Shown: one piece after another, positions 42,160 through 51,873 of the stretch
Numbering within the stretch: the stretch's first letter is position 1
Layout of the letters: every line of letters starts with the position of its first letter
Source of the DNA: Cryobacterium sinapicolor
Lineage (GTDB): Bacteria; Actinomycetota; Actinomycetes; Actinomycetales; Microbacteriaceae
Direction: 5' to 3'
Assembly: GCF_004403465.1 (NCBI RefSeq)
Contig: NZ_SOGQ01000009.1
Coordinates: forward strand, 117,656-181,655
DNA: 64,000 bases
Notes under the pieces: generated by a model
What the model was told of the DNA's origin: nothing
The model's database searches: none
What the model saw: only the letters and a program-made list of their open reading frames with translations
Program-made: the position numbers and the translations under genes

Positions 42160-45100
42160 AGCCGGTCGGGCGCGACGAGCGTGTCGTCCGCCACGAAGTA
42201 GAACACCGCGTCGACGGTCTCCGGGTCGATGCCCTTCCAGCGTGCGTAGGCGAGCCGGTAGAGGGCCAGCTGGGTCTGCTTGAGTTCGAGGTCCGCCGCG
42301 CTCGACGGTGCCCGGCCGGTCTTCCAATCGACCACCTGGTACCCCGTCTCGGTGCGATAGACCGCGTCGAGCTTGCAGACGAAGACCTGCCCGGCCAGCA
42401 CGTGGTGGATCTCGATCTCGACCTCTTCGGGCTGCCGCGCCGCCCACGGCGACTGCTCGAAGGTGCGCTGAAGCCGTTCGAGCTGCGCCTGCTCCAGCGG
42501 CTGGTTCTGATCGAGGTCGAGGTCGAACGCATCGGGGTCCTGGTCGCCGAGGTCCAGTTCGTTCTCGCCCGCGTCGATCAGGTCACCGCCCGACGCTCCG
42601 CCGGCGCGCTGCTCTACCCAGGAGTGGAACAGGGTGCCCAGCCGGGTGGCCCGGTAGGGCCGTTCGGGCATGGGCCGGCGGAGAGCGTCGGCCACCCCCA
42701 CCGGGTCGTCGATGTAGTCCTTGAACCGGGACGCCGGGATGCGCGTGGGCAGCGGGGTGGTACCCGCGCCGGCGAGGCGCAGCATCCGTTCCTCGAGCAG
42801 CAGGGTGACCGCGTCGGACCACCGGGTGACGCGTTCGGTCTCGGCCTCGCCGCGCACCCGGGCGGCCGCCCCCTCGACGAGGGGCCGGCGGGTGCCGAGT
42901 GGGTCGAAGGGCCAGTGCTCCTCGGCGCCCGCGCCGGCGGCGGGCTTCTCGTCGTGCGCGCTGCTTTCCGGCAGTGCGTCGATCAGGCCGGCCTCGGCGA
43001 GCTCCTCGAGGTAGCGGCTGGGCGTGCGCACGGTGCTGCCGCCGCCCCAGTACGAGCCGGTGAGCAGCAACTCCCGCTGCGCCCGGGTCGTGGCCACATA
43101 GATCAGGCGCCGCTCCTCGTCGTCGTGGCGCGCGGCGAGCTGCTCCTTGTAGGCCTGGAATTCGGTGTCGAACGACAGCTGGGTCTCGTGCTCCTGCCAG
43201 GCCAGCTCGGGCAGTTCGGCCCGGTCGCCGCGGAACGGGTAGGGCAGCTCGCCGAACTTCAGCCAGCCGGCCCCCTCCCGGGTCTGTGCCGGCAGGCTCT
43301 TCTCGGTCAGGTTGGGGATGGCCACGTAGTCCCATTCGAGCCCCTTGGCCCCGTGGATGGTGAGCAGCTGCACGGTGCCGCTCTCGCCCGGCTCGACCCG
43401 CGGGCCCATGTCGTCGAAGGCTGCGGCCCGGCTCAGCCAGCGCAGGAAGCCGGCCAGGCTGCCGACCTCGTCGCTGGCGAGGAACGCGGAGACGGTGTCG
43501 TGGAACGCGTAGAGGTTGGCCAGACCCAGGCTGTTGGCTTCGTTGGCGACGAGTTCGACGTCGAGTAGGAGCTCCTGCTCGATCAGCCGCACGAAGTCGA
43601 GCAGCGGCAGGCCGGCCCGCGCACGCAGCCAGGCCAGCTGGCGGCCGGCGGCCCGCACCCGGGCCCGGCCGGCGTCGCTGAAGCCGGTGAGCTGCCCGTG
43701 GGTCTCGGGGGCGGCAGCCACGAAGTCGAGGGCGTCCACGAGCGAGGCACCCTCGTCGACGGCGACGGATGCCCGCATCTTCTCCTTGAGTTCCTGCGTC
43801 ACCGCCTGCTGGGCCCAGTCGTGTGCCGCCAGCCAGCGCGCCACGGCCGCGAGGTGCTGCAGGTCGCGGGGGCCGACCCGGTAGCGGCCGCTGGCGAGCA
43901 GGCGCACCAGTTCGCTGCCGGCGGCGGGATCATGCACGACCCGCAGCACGCAGACCACGTCGGTGACCTCCGGGGTGGACAGCAGCCCGCCGAGACCGAG
44001 CACGTGGGCGCGCACACCGCGTTCCCGCAGCGTCTCGGCGAAGAACTCCATCTCGCGCCGGGCCCGGAACAGCATCGCGCCGGTCTTCTCACTGCCCGGG
44101 GTGAGGCGTTCGGCGAACCAGTCCGCCACCACCCGGGCCTCGTCGGCGATGGTCTCCTGCATCGACGCCTCGACCCGGCCGTTCGCCTTTCCGGCCGGAA
44201 CCGTGAGGGTGTCGACCTGGATGCCGTCTGGCCGGGCCCGGAGCGCGACGCTCAGCGGAGACACCAGCGTGTTTGCGGTGTCGAGCACCGTGACCGGGTT
44301 ACGCCAGGTGACGGAGAGGCTCATCGACGGCGACTCGCGGTTGGAGAGGCCGGCGAAGCTCTGCGAGAAGCCCAGCAGGTTCGCTGAACTGGCCCCGCGC
44401 CAGCCGTAGATGGACTGGTGCGGGTCGCCGACGGCCATCACCGGATGCCGGCTGAAGAGCGTGTGCAGCAGCTCGGTCTGCAGCACGGAGGTGTCCTGGT
44501 ACTCGTCGAGCAGCACCACCCGGTACTGGTCGCGGTAGCGCGTGACGACCTGTTCCACCTTCTGGCAGACCTGCAGGGCGAGGGCCACCTGGTCGGAGAA
44601 CTCGATCAGCCCGAGCCGGCGCTTCTCCAGGGCGTAGCGCTCGGCGAGCTCCCACAGAACGGGCAACGGCTCCACGGCCGCGAGTGACTCGGCGACCGAG
44701 GCGTACGGGATCTTCTTGCGCGGGTTGCCGTAGGGCAGGTCCCGCAGGTAGCCGAAGCCCGCGGCGAGGCCGGCCAGGTCGTGGGGCGCGGCCGGATCGC
44801 CGGGGACGAAACGCGGGGGGTTCTCGGCGAGGGAGCGGCTGAAGGCAAGCACGGCATCCGTCACCGCGTCGAGCTTCTTGCCGAAGGGCACGAGCCGGTT
44901 GTCGCCGTGCTCGATCACCACCCGCCGCGCCAGCAGCCAGGCGCTGGTCTCGCTGAGCAGCACCGACTCGGGTTCGCGCCCGAGGAGCAGCGCGTTGTCG
45001 GTGAACAGGCGGCTGGCGAACGAGTTGTAGGTCGACACGGTGGGCGCGTCGAACAGGTCGGCGGAATCGATCGTGACCGCGCCCGCCGCGGGCTCCGGCG

Positions 45101-45410
45101 GTTTCGGCAGCAGCCCCTCCGCGTCGAGCTGGTCGATGCGGTCACGGATGCGCTCGGACAGTTCGCCGGCTGCCTTGCGGGTGAAGGTGAGGCCGAGGAT
45201 CTGATCGGGCCGGGCGTGCCCGTTCGCGAGCAGCCAGAGCACCCGGTTGGCCATGGTCTCGGTCTTGCCGCTGCCGGCGCCGGCCACCACCAGGGTGGGT
45301 GCCAGCGGCGCCTCGATCACGGCCTGCTGTTCAGGCGTCGGCGGGAACATGCCCAGCGCCGCCGCGATCTGGAGGGCCGAGATCGGGAGCAGGGCGACGG
45401 ACTGGTTCAT
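41985..45410 (-). CDS. AdnB-like helicase-nuclease subunit
   Basis: A 1141-aa protein. The UvrD-type motor runs from TLVVAGAGSGKTETMANRVL (motif I) through VVLLDEYQDTSVLQTELLH (II), VGDPHQSIYGWRGASS (III), TIHGAKGLEWDYVAIPNL (V) and RRLIYVATTRAQRELLL (VI). The C-terminal RecB-type nuclease is marked by CKLDAVYRTETGYQVVDWKT. It pairs with the upstream AdnA to resect double-strand breaks, the mycobacterial counterpart of RecBCD/AddAB (family knowledge). ATG 45410 overlaps the adnA stop as ATGA. Its 3' 175 bases are antisense to the phosphotransferase-like gene and encode an acidic/Ser-rich tail (SSGDDDDEDEPEPVASSSS). Assignment as B rather than A rests on order and length. Confidence 0.85.
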   Translation of the reverse strand: MNQSVALLPISALQIAAALGMFPPTPEQQAVIEAPLAPTLVVAGAGSGKTETMANRVLWLLANGHARPDQILGLTFTRKAAGELSERIRDRIDQLDAEGLLPKPPEPAAGAVTIDSADLFDAPTVSTYNSFASRLFTDNALLLGREPESVLLSETSAWLLARRVVIEHGDNRLVPFGKKLDAVTDAVLAFSRSLAENPPRFVPGDPAAPHDLAGLAAGFGYLRDLPYGNPRKKIPYASVAESLAAVEPLPVLWELAERYALEKRRLGLIEFSDQVALALQVCQKVEQVVTRYRDQYRVVLLDEYQDTSVLQTELLHTLFSRHPVMAVGDPHQSIYGWRGASSANLLGFSQSFAGLSNRESPSMSLSVTWRNPVTVLDTANTLVSPLSVALRARPDGIQVDTLTVPAGKANGRVEASMQETIADEARVVADWFAERLTPGSEKTGAMLFRARREMEFFAETLRERGVRAHVLGLGGLLSTPEVTDVVCVLRVVHDPAAGSELVRLLASGRYRVGPRDLQHLAAVARWLAAHDWAQQAVTQELKEKMRASVAVDEGASLVDALDFVAAAPETHGQLTGFSDAGRARVRAAGRQLAWLRARAGLPLLDFVRLIEQELLLDVELVANEANSLGLANLYAFHDTVSAFLASDEVGSLAGFLRWLSRAAAFDDMGPRVEPGESGTVQLLTIHGAKGLEWDYVAIPNLTEKSLPAQTREGAGWLKFGELPYPFRGDRAELPELAWQEHETQLSFDTEFQAYKEQLAARHDDEERRLIYVATTRAQRELLLTGSYWGGGSTVRTPSRYLEELAEAGLIDALPESSAHDEKPAAGAGAEEHWPFDPLGTRRPLVEGAAARVRGEAETERVTRWSDAVTLLLEERMLRLAGAGTTPLPTRIPASRFKDYIDDPVGVADALRRPMPERPYRATRLGTLFHSWVEQRAGGASGGDLIDAGENELDLGDQDPDAFDLDLDQNQPLEQAQLERLQRTFEQSPWAARQPEEVEIEIHHVLAGQVFVCKLDAVYRTETGYQVVDWKTGRAPSSAADLELKQTQLALYRLAYARWKGIDPETVDAVFYFVADDTLVAPDRLYSEEDLVRAWSSVRLTAESPTISIAPVAASSGDDDDEDEPEPVASSSSKSLPNSERL

Positions 45411-48400
45411 GAGCTGACCTGCTTGATGACGTGGATTCGGCAAGACCCGTGCGAGCGCGGGTCGAGGCAGTGGGAACTGATTTCGGCGAGGAAGGTGGCG
45501 CCGCCCATGCCGGCGGCGTCCCGGCCGACCCGGGTGCGGAAGGCCGCGAGCTCCTCCGGGGTGAAGGTGGGCTGGGTGGGATTACGGTAGTTCTGCTTGA
45601 CGGTGCCGCTGGACACGATCAGGAGGCGTGCTCCGGCGAGCGGCATCTCGGCGGGGATGCCCTCGATCGCCCCCTCGTTGAATGCGAGCTGGTAGGCACC
45701 GAGCTGAGGATGTTCGGCCACCCCGGCGTCGCTGATCGGGTCGCCGCGACCCGTCTTCAGGTCGACGATGACCGCCCGCCCGTCGCCGAGCCGTTCGACC
45801 CGGTCGACCGTGCCGGAGAGCACGGCGCCGTCGACGTCGAGCTGGAAGGTTCCCTCCGCGCTGAGCAGGCTGCCGCCGCCGCGGTCGAAGTCGAGCAGGT
45901 AGGACGCGAGCCGGTCGGTCAGCGTGCGCGCCTCGACCTTCTGCACGCGGGACTGCCAGTCGGCGTCGAATTGCAGTTCGCCCCAGCGCGCCTCCACCCC
46001 GGCCCAGAGCGCGTCGGGGGTGCGGTCGGTGGAGTCCTCCATCACCTTGTGGATGATCGTGCCGAGGTTCGCGGCGGTGTTGGAGGTGCCGCCGCCGACC
46101 TGCCCGATCACCCAGTGCAGCGGGCAGGTCTCGAAGGCGGCCATCCGCGACGGTGAGACGCGCACCGGGGCATCGCCGGCCTCCGGGTCGTTGAGCGGGC
46201 GCACGGAGCTGGGTTCGTTCAGGCCGTACCACTGCTCGGGGGCGGCGCCGGCCACGTTCTCCCGGGCCAGCCGGGCCAGGGTCGCGGCGGCATCCGTGGC
46301 CCGGCTCACGGCCTCGTCGCCCTGGGCCGCGGTCCCCCGGGTCAGGTCGCGGCGGAGCCGGCCCACCAGTCCGCGCAGGGAGAGCGGGTAGCGGCTGATG
46401 TCACCGGGCTCCCCCGCCGTTCGCGGCGCGGGCTTCGGCAATAGCCTCAGGAAGACCGAGGGCTGGTTCTCCTCATTGTCGATGGCCGTCACCAGCAGTT
46501 CGGTGCGGGCGCGACTGGCCGCCTGGGCGAACATGCGCAGCTCATCGTGCAGCACGGCCGTGCGGGCACCGGCCTCCTCCGGGCGGCGGCCGGCGGCGAG
46601 CGCGGCCAGGTCGTCGGCTCCGAGCAGGGAACCACGGATGCGCAGGTCGGGCCAGACGTTCTCCTGCACCCCGGCGATCACGACGACGGCGAATTCGCGG
46701 CCGATCAGGCCGCTCGGGGTGGACACCACGACCGCGTCGCCGAGCGCGCGCGGGGCGAGGGTGTCCTCGGGCACGTCGGTGTCGACGAGGTGCTCGAGGA
46801 ACAGGACCGGCGGGGCGGCCGGGGTGCGCTCCACATAGCGCTGCGCGGCGGAGAAGAGGGCCACCACGGCGTCGAGGTTGTGGTTGGCCTCATCGGCGAC
46901 GATGCCCGTGCCTGCGGACTGTTCCTTCCACTCACGGGCGAGGCCGCTGCGCTGCCAGAGACCCCAGAGCAGTTCCTCGATCGTTGCGCCGGCCGCGTAT
47001 TCCACGGCGGCGGCCCGGAGGCTTTCGCCGCAGCCGGCGGCGCGGCGGGCCGTGCGGTTGTCGATGGCGGACAGCAGGCCCGGGTTGGTGAGTGCCTCCA
47101 CCAGGAGTTCGTCGGCGGAGCGGTTGCGGTCGGCGTTCAGCTCCTGCAGGCGCAGCGCCGCACGCAGGCGCCGCAGGGTGATCGGGTCGAGGCCGCCGAG
47201 CGGGCCGCGGAGCAGCAGGGTCGCCTCCTCTGGCCCGAGCGGCTTGCGGCCCAGAGTCACCTCGAGCGCGAGGATGAAGGCCCGCACGGCGAAGTCGTCG
47301 CGCAGCGCGGTCTGCGCGCTCGACACCTGGGTGGGCACCTCGAGCGCGGCGAGGCCCTTGGACAGGGAGGGCACGAGCGAGCCGCTGCGTACGACGACGG
47401 CCATCTCCCCCCACGGGATGCCGCCGAGCACGTGCCGTTCCCGCAGTCGGCGGGCGATCACGGCCAGCTGGTCGGCGGGGCTGTCCGCGAGCATGGCCTG
47501 CACGGGGTTCGGCTCCTGCAGAGGCTCGGCGGGCGCCACCGGTCGGGCAGGCTCGGCGACCGGAACGCTGGCGGCGAACCGCTGGGTGCCGGCGGACGCG
47601 GCCCCGATGCGGTGAGTGATCCCCCGCACCACCCCGCGGATAGCCGCGTCGTGCCGGTACACCGTGTCGAGCACGAGGGTCGGCAGCACGGTGCCGGAGA
47701 GGTACGTGCCCAGCCGGCCGAGGGCATCCGGGTGGGCGCCGTGGAACGAGCCGGTGCTGATGTCGGGGTCGCCGAACGCGATGACTCCCACGCCGCGTGC
47801 CGCGAACTGCGCGAGCAGGGTCAGGTTGGCCTGGGTGAGTTCCTGCGCGTCGTCGAGCACGATCAGGCGCAGGCCGCCGAGGGAGCCGAGCGCCGCGGAA
47901 CCGGCCGGCGCCCCGGCCACGACGGCCGCGGCGAACTGGGCCAGTTCGGTGGAGTCGTACTGGCCGGGCCGGGACTGGTCCTTCACGTCTTCGTAGCCGC
48001 GGATGAACTCGGCCGCGGCCACCCATTCCGGGCGCTGCTCGCTGCGGCCGAGGTCGAGGAGCGCTTGCGGGGTCACGCCGTATTCGACCGCGCGCATCAT
48101 CAGGTCGCGCAGCTGGGTGCGGAACCCGCGCAGGCTGCGCACGTCGGCGCCGAGGGTGTCGGGCCAGTCCGGTGCGGTGCGCTGAAGCGGAGCCTGCGCC
48201 TCGCCCTGCGCGGCCTCGGCCTGGTCCTGCCGGTGCCCCTCGAGCAGCTCGGCGATGATCTGGTCCTGTTCGCCGCCGGTGAGCAGGGTGGGTGCCGGGC
48301 CACCCGCCCGGGCCACGGCATCCCGCACGATCTGGAACGCGACCGAATTCGCGGTGCGGGCCAGCGGCCCGTTGGTGGGCACGCCGAGCCGCAGTGCGAG

Positions 48401-48682
48401 CCGGTCACGGAGGGCCGTCGCGCCCGTACGGGTCGGCACGAGCACCAGAACCTCGCTGGGCGAATACCCCTGGCCGAGGACGCACTCGGCGACGAGTTCC
48501 ACCAGCGTGGTGGTCTTGCCGGTGCCGGGGGCGCCGATCACGGCGCCGCTGACTCCCGCCGCGGGGTGGCGGGTCCCGACGGTCAGGGGCGGCTCTGCGA
48601 CCAGCGCCAGAACGGCGCGCTGCGAGTCGTCGAGGACCACCGAATCGGGGTCGGTACGGAGCGGGATTCCCAGGGTTGTCAC
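45407..48682 (-). CDS. AdnA-like helicase-nuclease subunit
   Basis: A 1091-aa UvrD/RecB-like protein. Walker A is GAVIGAPGTGKTTTLVELVA and motif II is LRLIVLDDAQELTQANLTL (DD-AQE rather than DExQ), showing a diverged motor. The C-terminal nuclease has SGTVDRVERLGDGRAVIVDL followed by KTG, preceded by ETCPLHWVIGQ. Weak motor motifs plus an intact nuclease agree with AdnA, whose ATPase is dispensable in mycobacteria. Cysteines before and after the nuclease (ETCPL, SSHCLDPRSHGSC) recall the iron-sulfur staple of AddB but are too few to claim it. TAGCTT lies seven bases before GTG 48682. It is co-translated with adnB. Confidence 0.83.
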   Translation of the reverse strand: MTTLGIPLRTDPDSVVLDDSQRAVLALVAEPPLTVGTRHPAAGVSGAVIGAPGTGKTTTLVELVAECVLGQGYSPSEVLVLVPTRTGATALRDRLALRLGVPTNGPLARTANSVAFQIVRDAVARAGGPAPTLLTGGEQDQIIAELLEGHRQDQAEAAQGEAQAPLQRTAPDWPDTLGADVRSLRGFRTQLRDLMMRAVEYGVTPQALLDLGRSEQRPEWVAAAEFIRGYEDVKDQSRPGQYDSTELAQFAAAVVAGAPAGSAALGSLGGLRLIVLDDAQELTQANLTLLAQFAARGVGVIAFGDPDISTGSFHGAHPDALGRLGTYLSGTVLPTLVLDTVYRHDAAIRGVVRGITHRIGAASAGTQRFAASVPVAEPARPVAPAEPLQEPNPVQAMLADSPADQLAVIARRLRERHVLGGIPWGEMAVVVRSGSLVPSLSKGLAALEVPTQVSSAQTALRDDFAVRAFILALEVTLGRKPLGPEEATLLLRGPLGGLDPITLRRLRAALRLQELNADRNRSADELLVEALTNPGLLSAIDNRTARRAAGCGESLRAAAVEYAAGATIEELLWGLWQRSGLAREWKEQSAGTGIVADEANHNLDAVVALFSAAQRYVERTPAAPPVLFLEHLVDTDVPEDTLAPRALGDAVVVSTPSGLIGREFAVVVIAGVQENVWPDLRIRGSLLGADDLAALAAGRRPEEAGARTAVLHDELRMFAQAASRARTELLVTAIDNEENQPSVFLRLLPKPAPRTAGEPGDISRYPLSLRGLVGRLRRDLTRGTAAQGDEAVSRATDAAATLARLARENVAGAAPEQWYGLNEPSSVRPLNDPEAGDAPVRVSPSRMAAFETCPLHWVIGQVGGGTSNTAANLGTIIHKVMEDSTDRTPDALWAGVEARWGELQFDADWQSRVQKVEARTLTDRLASYLLDFDRGGGSLLSAEGTFQLDVDGAVLSGTVDRVERLGDGRAVIVDLKTGRGDPISDAGVAEHPQLGAYQLAFNEGAIEGIPAEMPLAGARLLIVSSGTVKQNYRNPTQPTFTPEELAAFRTRVGRDAAGMGGATFLAEISSHCLDPRSHGSCRIHVIKQVSS

Positions 48683-48780
48683 GTTTTCAAAGCTACCGGG
48701 TTGCGCCGACAGTGAACGGTGTCGGGCCGGTGCACGGTTCTGTCGTAATCTGGGCGCTTAGGCAACGAAAGGCGCATCTG

Positions 48781-49005
48781 GTGGATATCCGCATTGGCAT
48801 CTTCAATTCTCCCCGTGAGATTGGCTTCGAGACTTCACAGCCCGCTAACGAGGTCGAGGAGACGGTTGCTGCCGCCCTCGCCGGGCAGAGCGGGTACCTG
48901 AAGCTCTCCGACAGCAAGGGCAAGGTCTACATCGTTCCGACCGTCGGGCTCGCGTACGTGGAGCTGGGCTCCGAGGAGTCCCGCCGCGTCGGCTTCGTCG
49001 CCTAA
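48781..49005 (+). CDS. DUF3107 protein (TB9.4 family)
   Basis: A 74-aa protein, VDIRIGIFNSPREIGFETSQ through YLKLSDSKGKVYIVPTVGLA to RRVGFVA. It is the actinobacteria-specific DUF3107 family, whose mycobacterial member was described as antigen TB9.4; function unknown. Its place between adnAB and a DEAD-box helicase is the same in mycobacteria. GTG 48781 has a CGAAAGG Shine-Dalgarno about eight bases upstream. It is followed after six bases by a small membrane-protein gene. Confidence 0.9.
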   Translation: MDIRIGIFNSPREIGFETSQPANEVEETVAAALAGQSGYLKLSDSKGKVYIVPTVGLAYVELGSEESRRVGFVA

Positions 49006-49011
49006 GCAACC

Positions 49012-49320
49012 GTGGAACTCCTCTTCATCGCCCTCGGCGGTGCGGTTCTGGGGATCGCCGCGCGGTATGCCCTGCCGGGCCGCATGACGCACGGCGCGGT
49101 CCTCGTGCCGGCCATCGGCACGGCGGTCGCGTCCACCGTCTGGGTGGCGCTGACCTGGCTCGGTCTGCCCTGGAATGAAGGCTGGATCTGGTGGGTCACC
49201 CTCGGGGTGACCGCGTTGGCATCCGTTGCCGCCGACCTGGCCCTGGTGCGCACGCGCACCGCAGGTGACGAGCTGATGCTGCACACCCTGCTGCGCGACG
49301 GGCACCCGACCGGCGCCTGA
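49012..49320 (+). CDS. Small three-helix membrane protein
   Basis: A 102-aa protein with about three hydrophobic helices (LLFIALGGAVLGIAARYALP, GAVLVPAIGTAVASTVWVAL, IWWVTLGVTALASVAADLAL) and a short charged tail. GTG 49012 is six bases after the DUF3107 stop, so the two form one transcript ending at the terminator at 49333. I recognise no characterised family. The GxxxGxxxR pattern in the first helix may mediate packing. Confidence 0.75.
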   Translation: MELLFIALGGAVLGIAARYALPGRMTHGAVLVPAIGTAVASTVWVALTWLGLPWNEGWIWWVTLGVTALASVAADLALVRTRTAGDELMLHTLLRDGHPTGA

Positions 49321-49332
49321 CGGTGACCCCCG

Positions 49333-49366
49333 AAGGCGGCCGGTGCTTCGGCGCCGGCCGCCTTTT
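49333..49366 (+). terminator. Rho-independent terminator
   Basis: An 11-bp perfect stem AAGGCGGCCGG / CCGGCCGCCTT (49333-49343, 49354-49364) with a ten-base loop and TTTT follows the small membrane-protein gene. Confidence 0.85.
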
Positions 49367-49425
49367 CGGCATGCCCGAGGGGATGTCCAGCGCAGCGAAG
49401 CGGGCAGGGCAGGCGGGCGAACGGG

Positions 49426-50139
49426 TCAGGCTGTCAGGCCGAGCCCGTCCATGCGCCGCGTGTGCGCGGCGATGAGCTCGGTGAACACCGGTTCGATCCG
49501 GGACTCGTCGGCGGTGATGCCCTCCATCGGCAGGGCCGAGCGGGCGACCAGCAGGGTGTCCCCGACCAGGCGGCGTCCCCACAGGGCCAGGTGCGACCCG
49601 AGCGCGGGCGCGGCGCCGATGGCGGCCTTCAGATGGGTGACGAGAACCTCGGTTCCGGCGTCCTGGCCGAGCAGGTGCGCCACCCGCGGGCCCACGTCGC
49701 CGGGCAGCCCGTCGGACAGCCGGATGAAGAAGTCGTCGAGCAACCCCCCGGCGAGATAGCAGCTGAGCAGGAGCTCGTACCAGTCGGCGCCGGCCGTCTG
49801 CCCGCGGAACGTGTCGAGGCGGGGCGCGAACGGCTCCATCACCTCGGACGGCTCACCGCCGCGGCGACGGATCTCGGCCACGAGCCCCTGGTGCTTGGCG
49901 AGGGCCCGGCCGGCGGCGACGCTCAGCTGCTCCTTCGCGGTGAGGTCCGGAGACAACGAGATGGCCAGGGCAAGGTTCTCGAACATGCCGAGTTGGAAGT
50001 AGGCCGCCTGGCCGAGGTAGGGCAGCAGCTCCGGGGTGAAGCCGGCAATGTCGACTTTCGTGGTCGACTGACGTACCCGCCGCGTCGGTTGCCGGGGTGC
50101 CTCCACGCGCTTCCCGCGCCGATCAGTCCACATGATCAC
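49426..50139 (-). CDS. Ferritin-like fold protein
   Basis: A 237-aa mostly helical protein matching the ferritin-like conserved actinobacterial family found in this neighbourhood. Landmarks are FTPELLPYLGQAAYFQLGMF, ENLALAISLSPDLTAKEQLS, KHQGLVAEIRRRGGEPSEVM and DWYELLLSCYLAGGLLDDFF. Possible metal ligands (E, H and D in these helices) exist but I cannot place a complete di-iron site. It may be related to MiaE-like hydroxylases by fold only. TAAGCT ends six bases before GTG 50139 (VIMWTDRRGKR), so I use that start rather than ATG 50133. It is divergent from the RNA helicase gene. Confidence 0.78.
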   Translation of the reverse strand: MIMWTDRRGKRVEAPRQPTRRVRQSTTKVDIAGFTPELLPYLGQAAYFQLGMFENLALAISLSPDLTAKEQLSVAAGRALAKHQGLVAEIRRRGGEPSEVMEPFAPRLDTFRGQTAGADWYELLLSCYLAGGLLDDFFIRLSDGLPGDVGPRVAHLLGQDAGTEVLVTHLKAAIGAAPALGSHLALWGRRLVGDTLLVARSALPMEGITADESRIEPVFTELIAAHTRRMDGLGLTA

Positions 50140-50341
50140 ACGCTCAGCTTAGGACAGTGCCGCGCCCGCACCGCGGGTTCCGGCCCCGCCGGCGCGAATC
50201 GGCACGCCGCGGTGCGGTATAAGAGACTTCCCAGGGCCGCCCGATAAGGTGGGACCACGCCATCGGCATGGATCGGTGGTTAGGTGCCCGAAGCAAAAGA
50301 CGGGCGCATCCCGCTTCCAGCTAATGACAAGGCAATAATTC

Positions 50342-51856
50342 GTGACTTTCTCCGAACTCAATATCGACCAGGACATGGTTCAGGCTCTCGCTGATAAAGG
50401 CATCATCGAGCCCTTCCCCATCCAGGTGCAGACCATCCCCCTCGCCCTGAGCGGCCAGGACATCATCGGCCAGGCCAAGACCGGCACCGGCAAGACCCTC
50501 GGCTTCGGCCTTCCGATCATTCAGCGCCTCGGGCTCGATCCCGCGCCGGGCGTGCAGGTTCTCGTCGTCGTTCCGACCCGCGAGCTGTGCGTGCAGGTCT
50601 CCGAAGACCTCGAGATGGCCTCGAGCAACCGCAACACCAAGGTCGTCTCCATCTACGGCGGCAAGGCCTACGAGGGCCAGATCGAGGCTCTCAAGGCCGG
50701 CGCGCAGATCGTCGTCGGCACCCCCGGCCGTCTTCTCGACCTCGCGAGCCAGCGCCTGCTCAGCCTCGCCAACGTGAGCGAGATGGTGCTCGACGAAGCC
50801 GACAAGATGCTCGACCTCGGTTTCCTCGCCGACATCGAGAAGCTGTTCTCGCAGACGCCGTCCACCCGCCACACCATGCTGTTCTCGGCCACGATGCCGG
50901 GCCCGATCGTCGCCCTGGCGCGCCGGTTCATGAACCGCCCGATCCACATCCGGGCGACCGACCCCGACGAGGGTCTGATGCAGGCCAACATCGAGCACCT
51001 CGTCTACCGCGCTCACAACATGGACAAGGACGAGGTGATCGGCCGCATCCTGATGGCCGACGGCCGCGGCAAGACCGTGATCTTCACCCGCACCAAGCGC
51101 GCCGCCGCCAAGCTGGTCGAGGAACTCGGCGACCGCGGGTTCAACGCCACGGCCGTGCACGGCGACCTCAACCAGGAACAGCGCGAACGCGCCATGGCCT
51201 CGTTCAAGGCCGGCAAGAAGGACATCCTGATCGCCACGGATGTCGCCGCGCGCGGCATCGACGTCGACGACGTCACCCACGTGATCAACCACACCATCCC
51301 CGAGGACGAGAAGGCGTACCTGCACCGCGTGGGACGCACCGGCCGCGCGGGCAAGACCGGGATCGCGGTCACGTTCGTCGACTGGGACGACATGCACAAG
51401 TGGACGCTGATCAACAACGCGCTGGACTTCGGGACGCCGGTTCCAATGGAGACCTACTCGTCGTCGCCGCACCTCTACACCGACTTGAACATCCCGGCCG
51501 GGTCGAAGGGTCGCCTCCGCGCGTCGCCGATCCGCGAGACCGCCGCCTCGGCCGCCCGCACGGGTGGCGCAGGCCGGTCCGGCGGGGGCCGCACGGGTGG
51601 CGACTCCGCGCGGTCCGGCTCCGGCCGGTCCGGTGCCGGCCACTCCGGTGCCGGCCACTCCGGTGATCAGGCCGGCGGTCGCCCGCCGCGCTCACGCACC
51701 CGGGTCAGCCCGACCACCAACCCGGACGCCCCGGTCGCCACCCCGGCCGCCGGCACGCACGATGGAGGCGGCGCCGAGCACCACGACGGCAATAGCGCCC
51801 CGCGTCGGCGCAGCCGCACGCGACGCCACGCCCCGCAGGCCGGCGCCCCCAGCTAA
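50342..51856 (+). CDS. DEAD-box RNA helicase (RhlE/CshA-like)
   Basis: A 504-aa RNA helicase. The Q motif (IEPFPIQVQTIPLALSGQ), motif I (GQAKTGTGKTLGF), motif II (EMVLDEADKMLDLGF), motif III (LFSATMPG) and motif VI (YLHRVGRTGRAGKTG) are all intact. After the core (about residue 370) comes a low-complexity Gly/Arg/Ser tail (GRSGGGRTGGDSARSGSGRS) likely to bind RNA. It should unwind RNA for ribosome assembly or cold-stress decay. The gene has about 190 bases of non-coding DNA upstream, with a TATAAG at 50218-50223. It may therefore carry a long 5' leader, as cold-shock helicases often do (inference). GTG 50342 has AAGG about eleven bases upstream. Confidence 0.9.
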   Translation: MTFSELNIDQDMVQALADKGIIEPFPIQVQTIPLALSGQDIIGQAKTGTGKTLGFGLPIIQRLGLDPAPGVQVLVVVPTRELCVQVSEDLEMASSNRNTKVVSIYGGKAYEGQIEALKAGAQIVVGTPGRLLDLASQRLLSLANVSEMVLDEADKMLDLGFLADIEKLFSQTPSTRHTMLFSATMPGPIVALARRFMNRPIHIRATDPDEGLMQANIEHLVYRAHNMDKDEVIGRILMADGRGKTVIFTRTKRAAAKLVEELGDRGFNATAVHGDLNQEQRERAMASFKAGKKDILIATDVAARGIDVDDVTHVINHTIPEDEKAYLHRVGRTGRAGKTGIAVTFVDWDDMHKWTLINNALDFGTPVPMETYSSSPHLYTDLNIPAGSKGRLRASPIRETAASAARTGGAGRSGGGRTGGDSARSGSGRSGAGHSGAGHSGDQAGGRPPRSRTRVSPTTNPDAPVATPAAGTHDGGGAEHHDGNSAPRRRSRTRRHAPQAGAPS

Positions 51857-51873
51857 GGCGGTCCCTGCCAGGC

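Noticed and set aside
45407..48682. Iron-sulfur cluster domain in AdnA like that of AddB
   Set aside because: Only one Cys before and two after the nuclease are visible (ETCPL, SSHCLDPRSHGSC), and their spacing does not match the four-Cys staple.
46547..48715. A 722-codon open frame antisense to adnA
   Set aside because: No recognisable domain, skewed composition and complete overlap with a well-supported gene; a GC-driven shadow.
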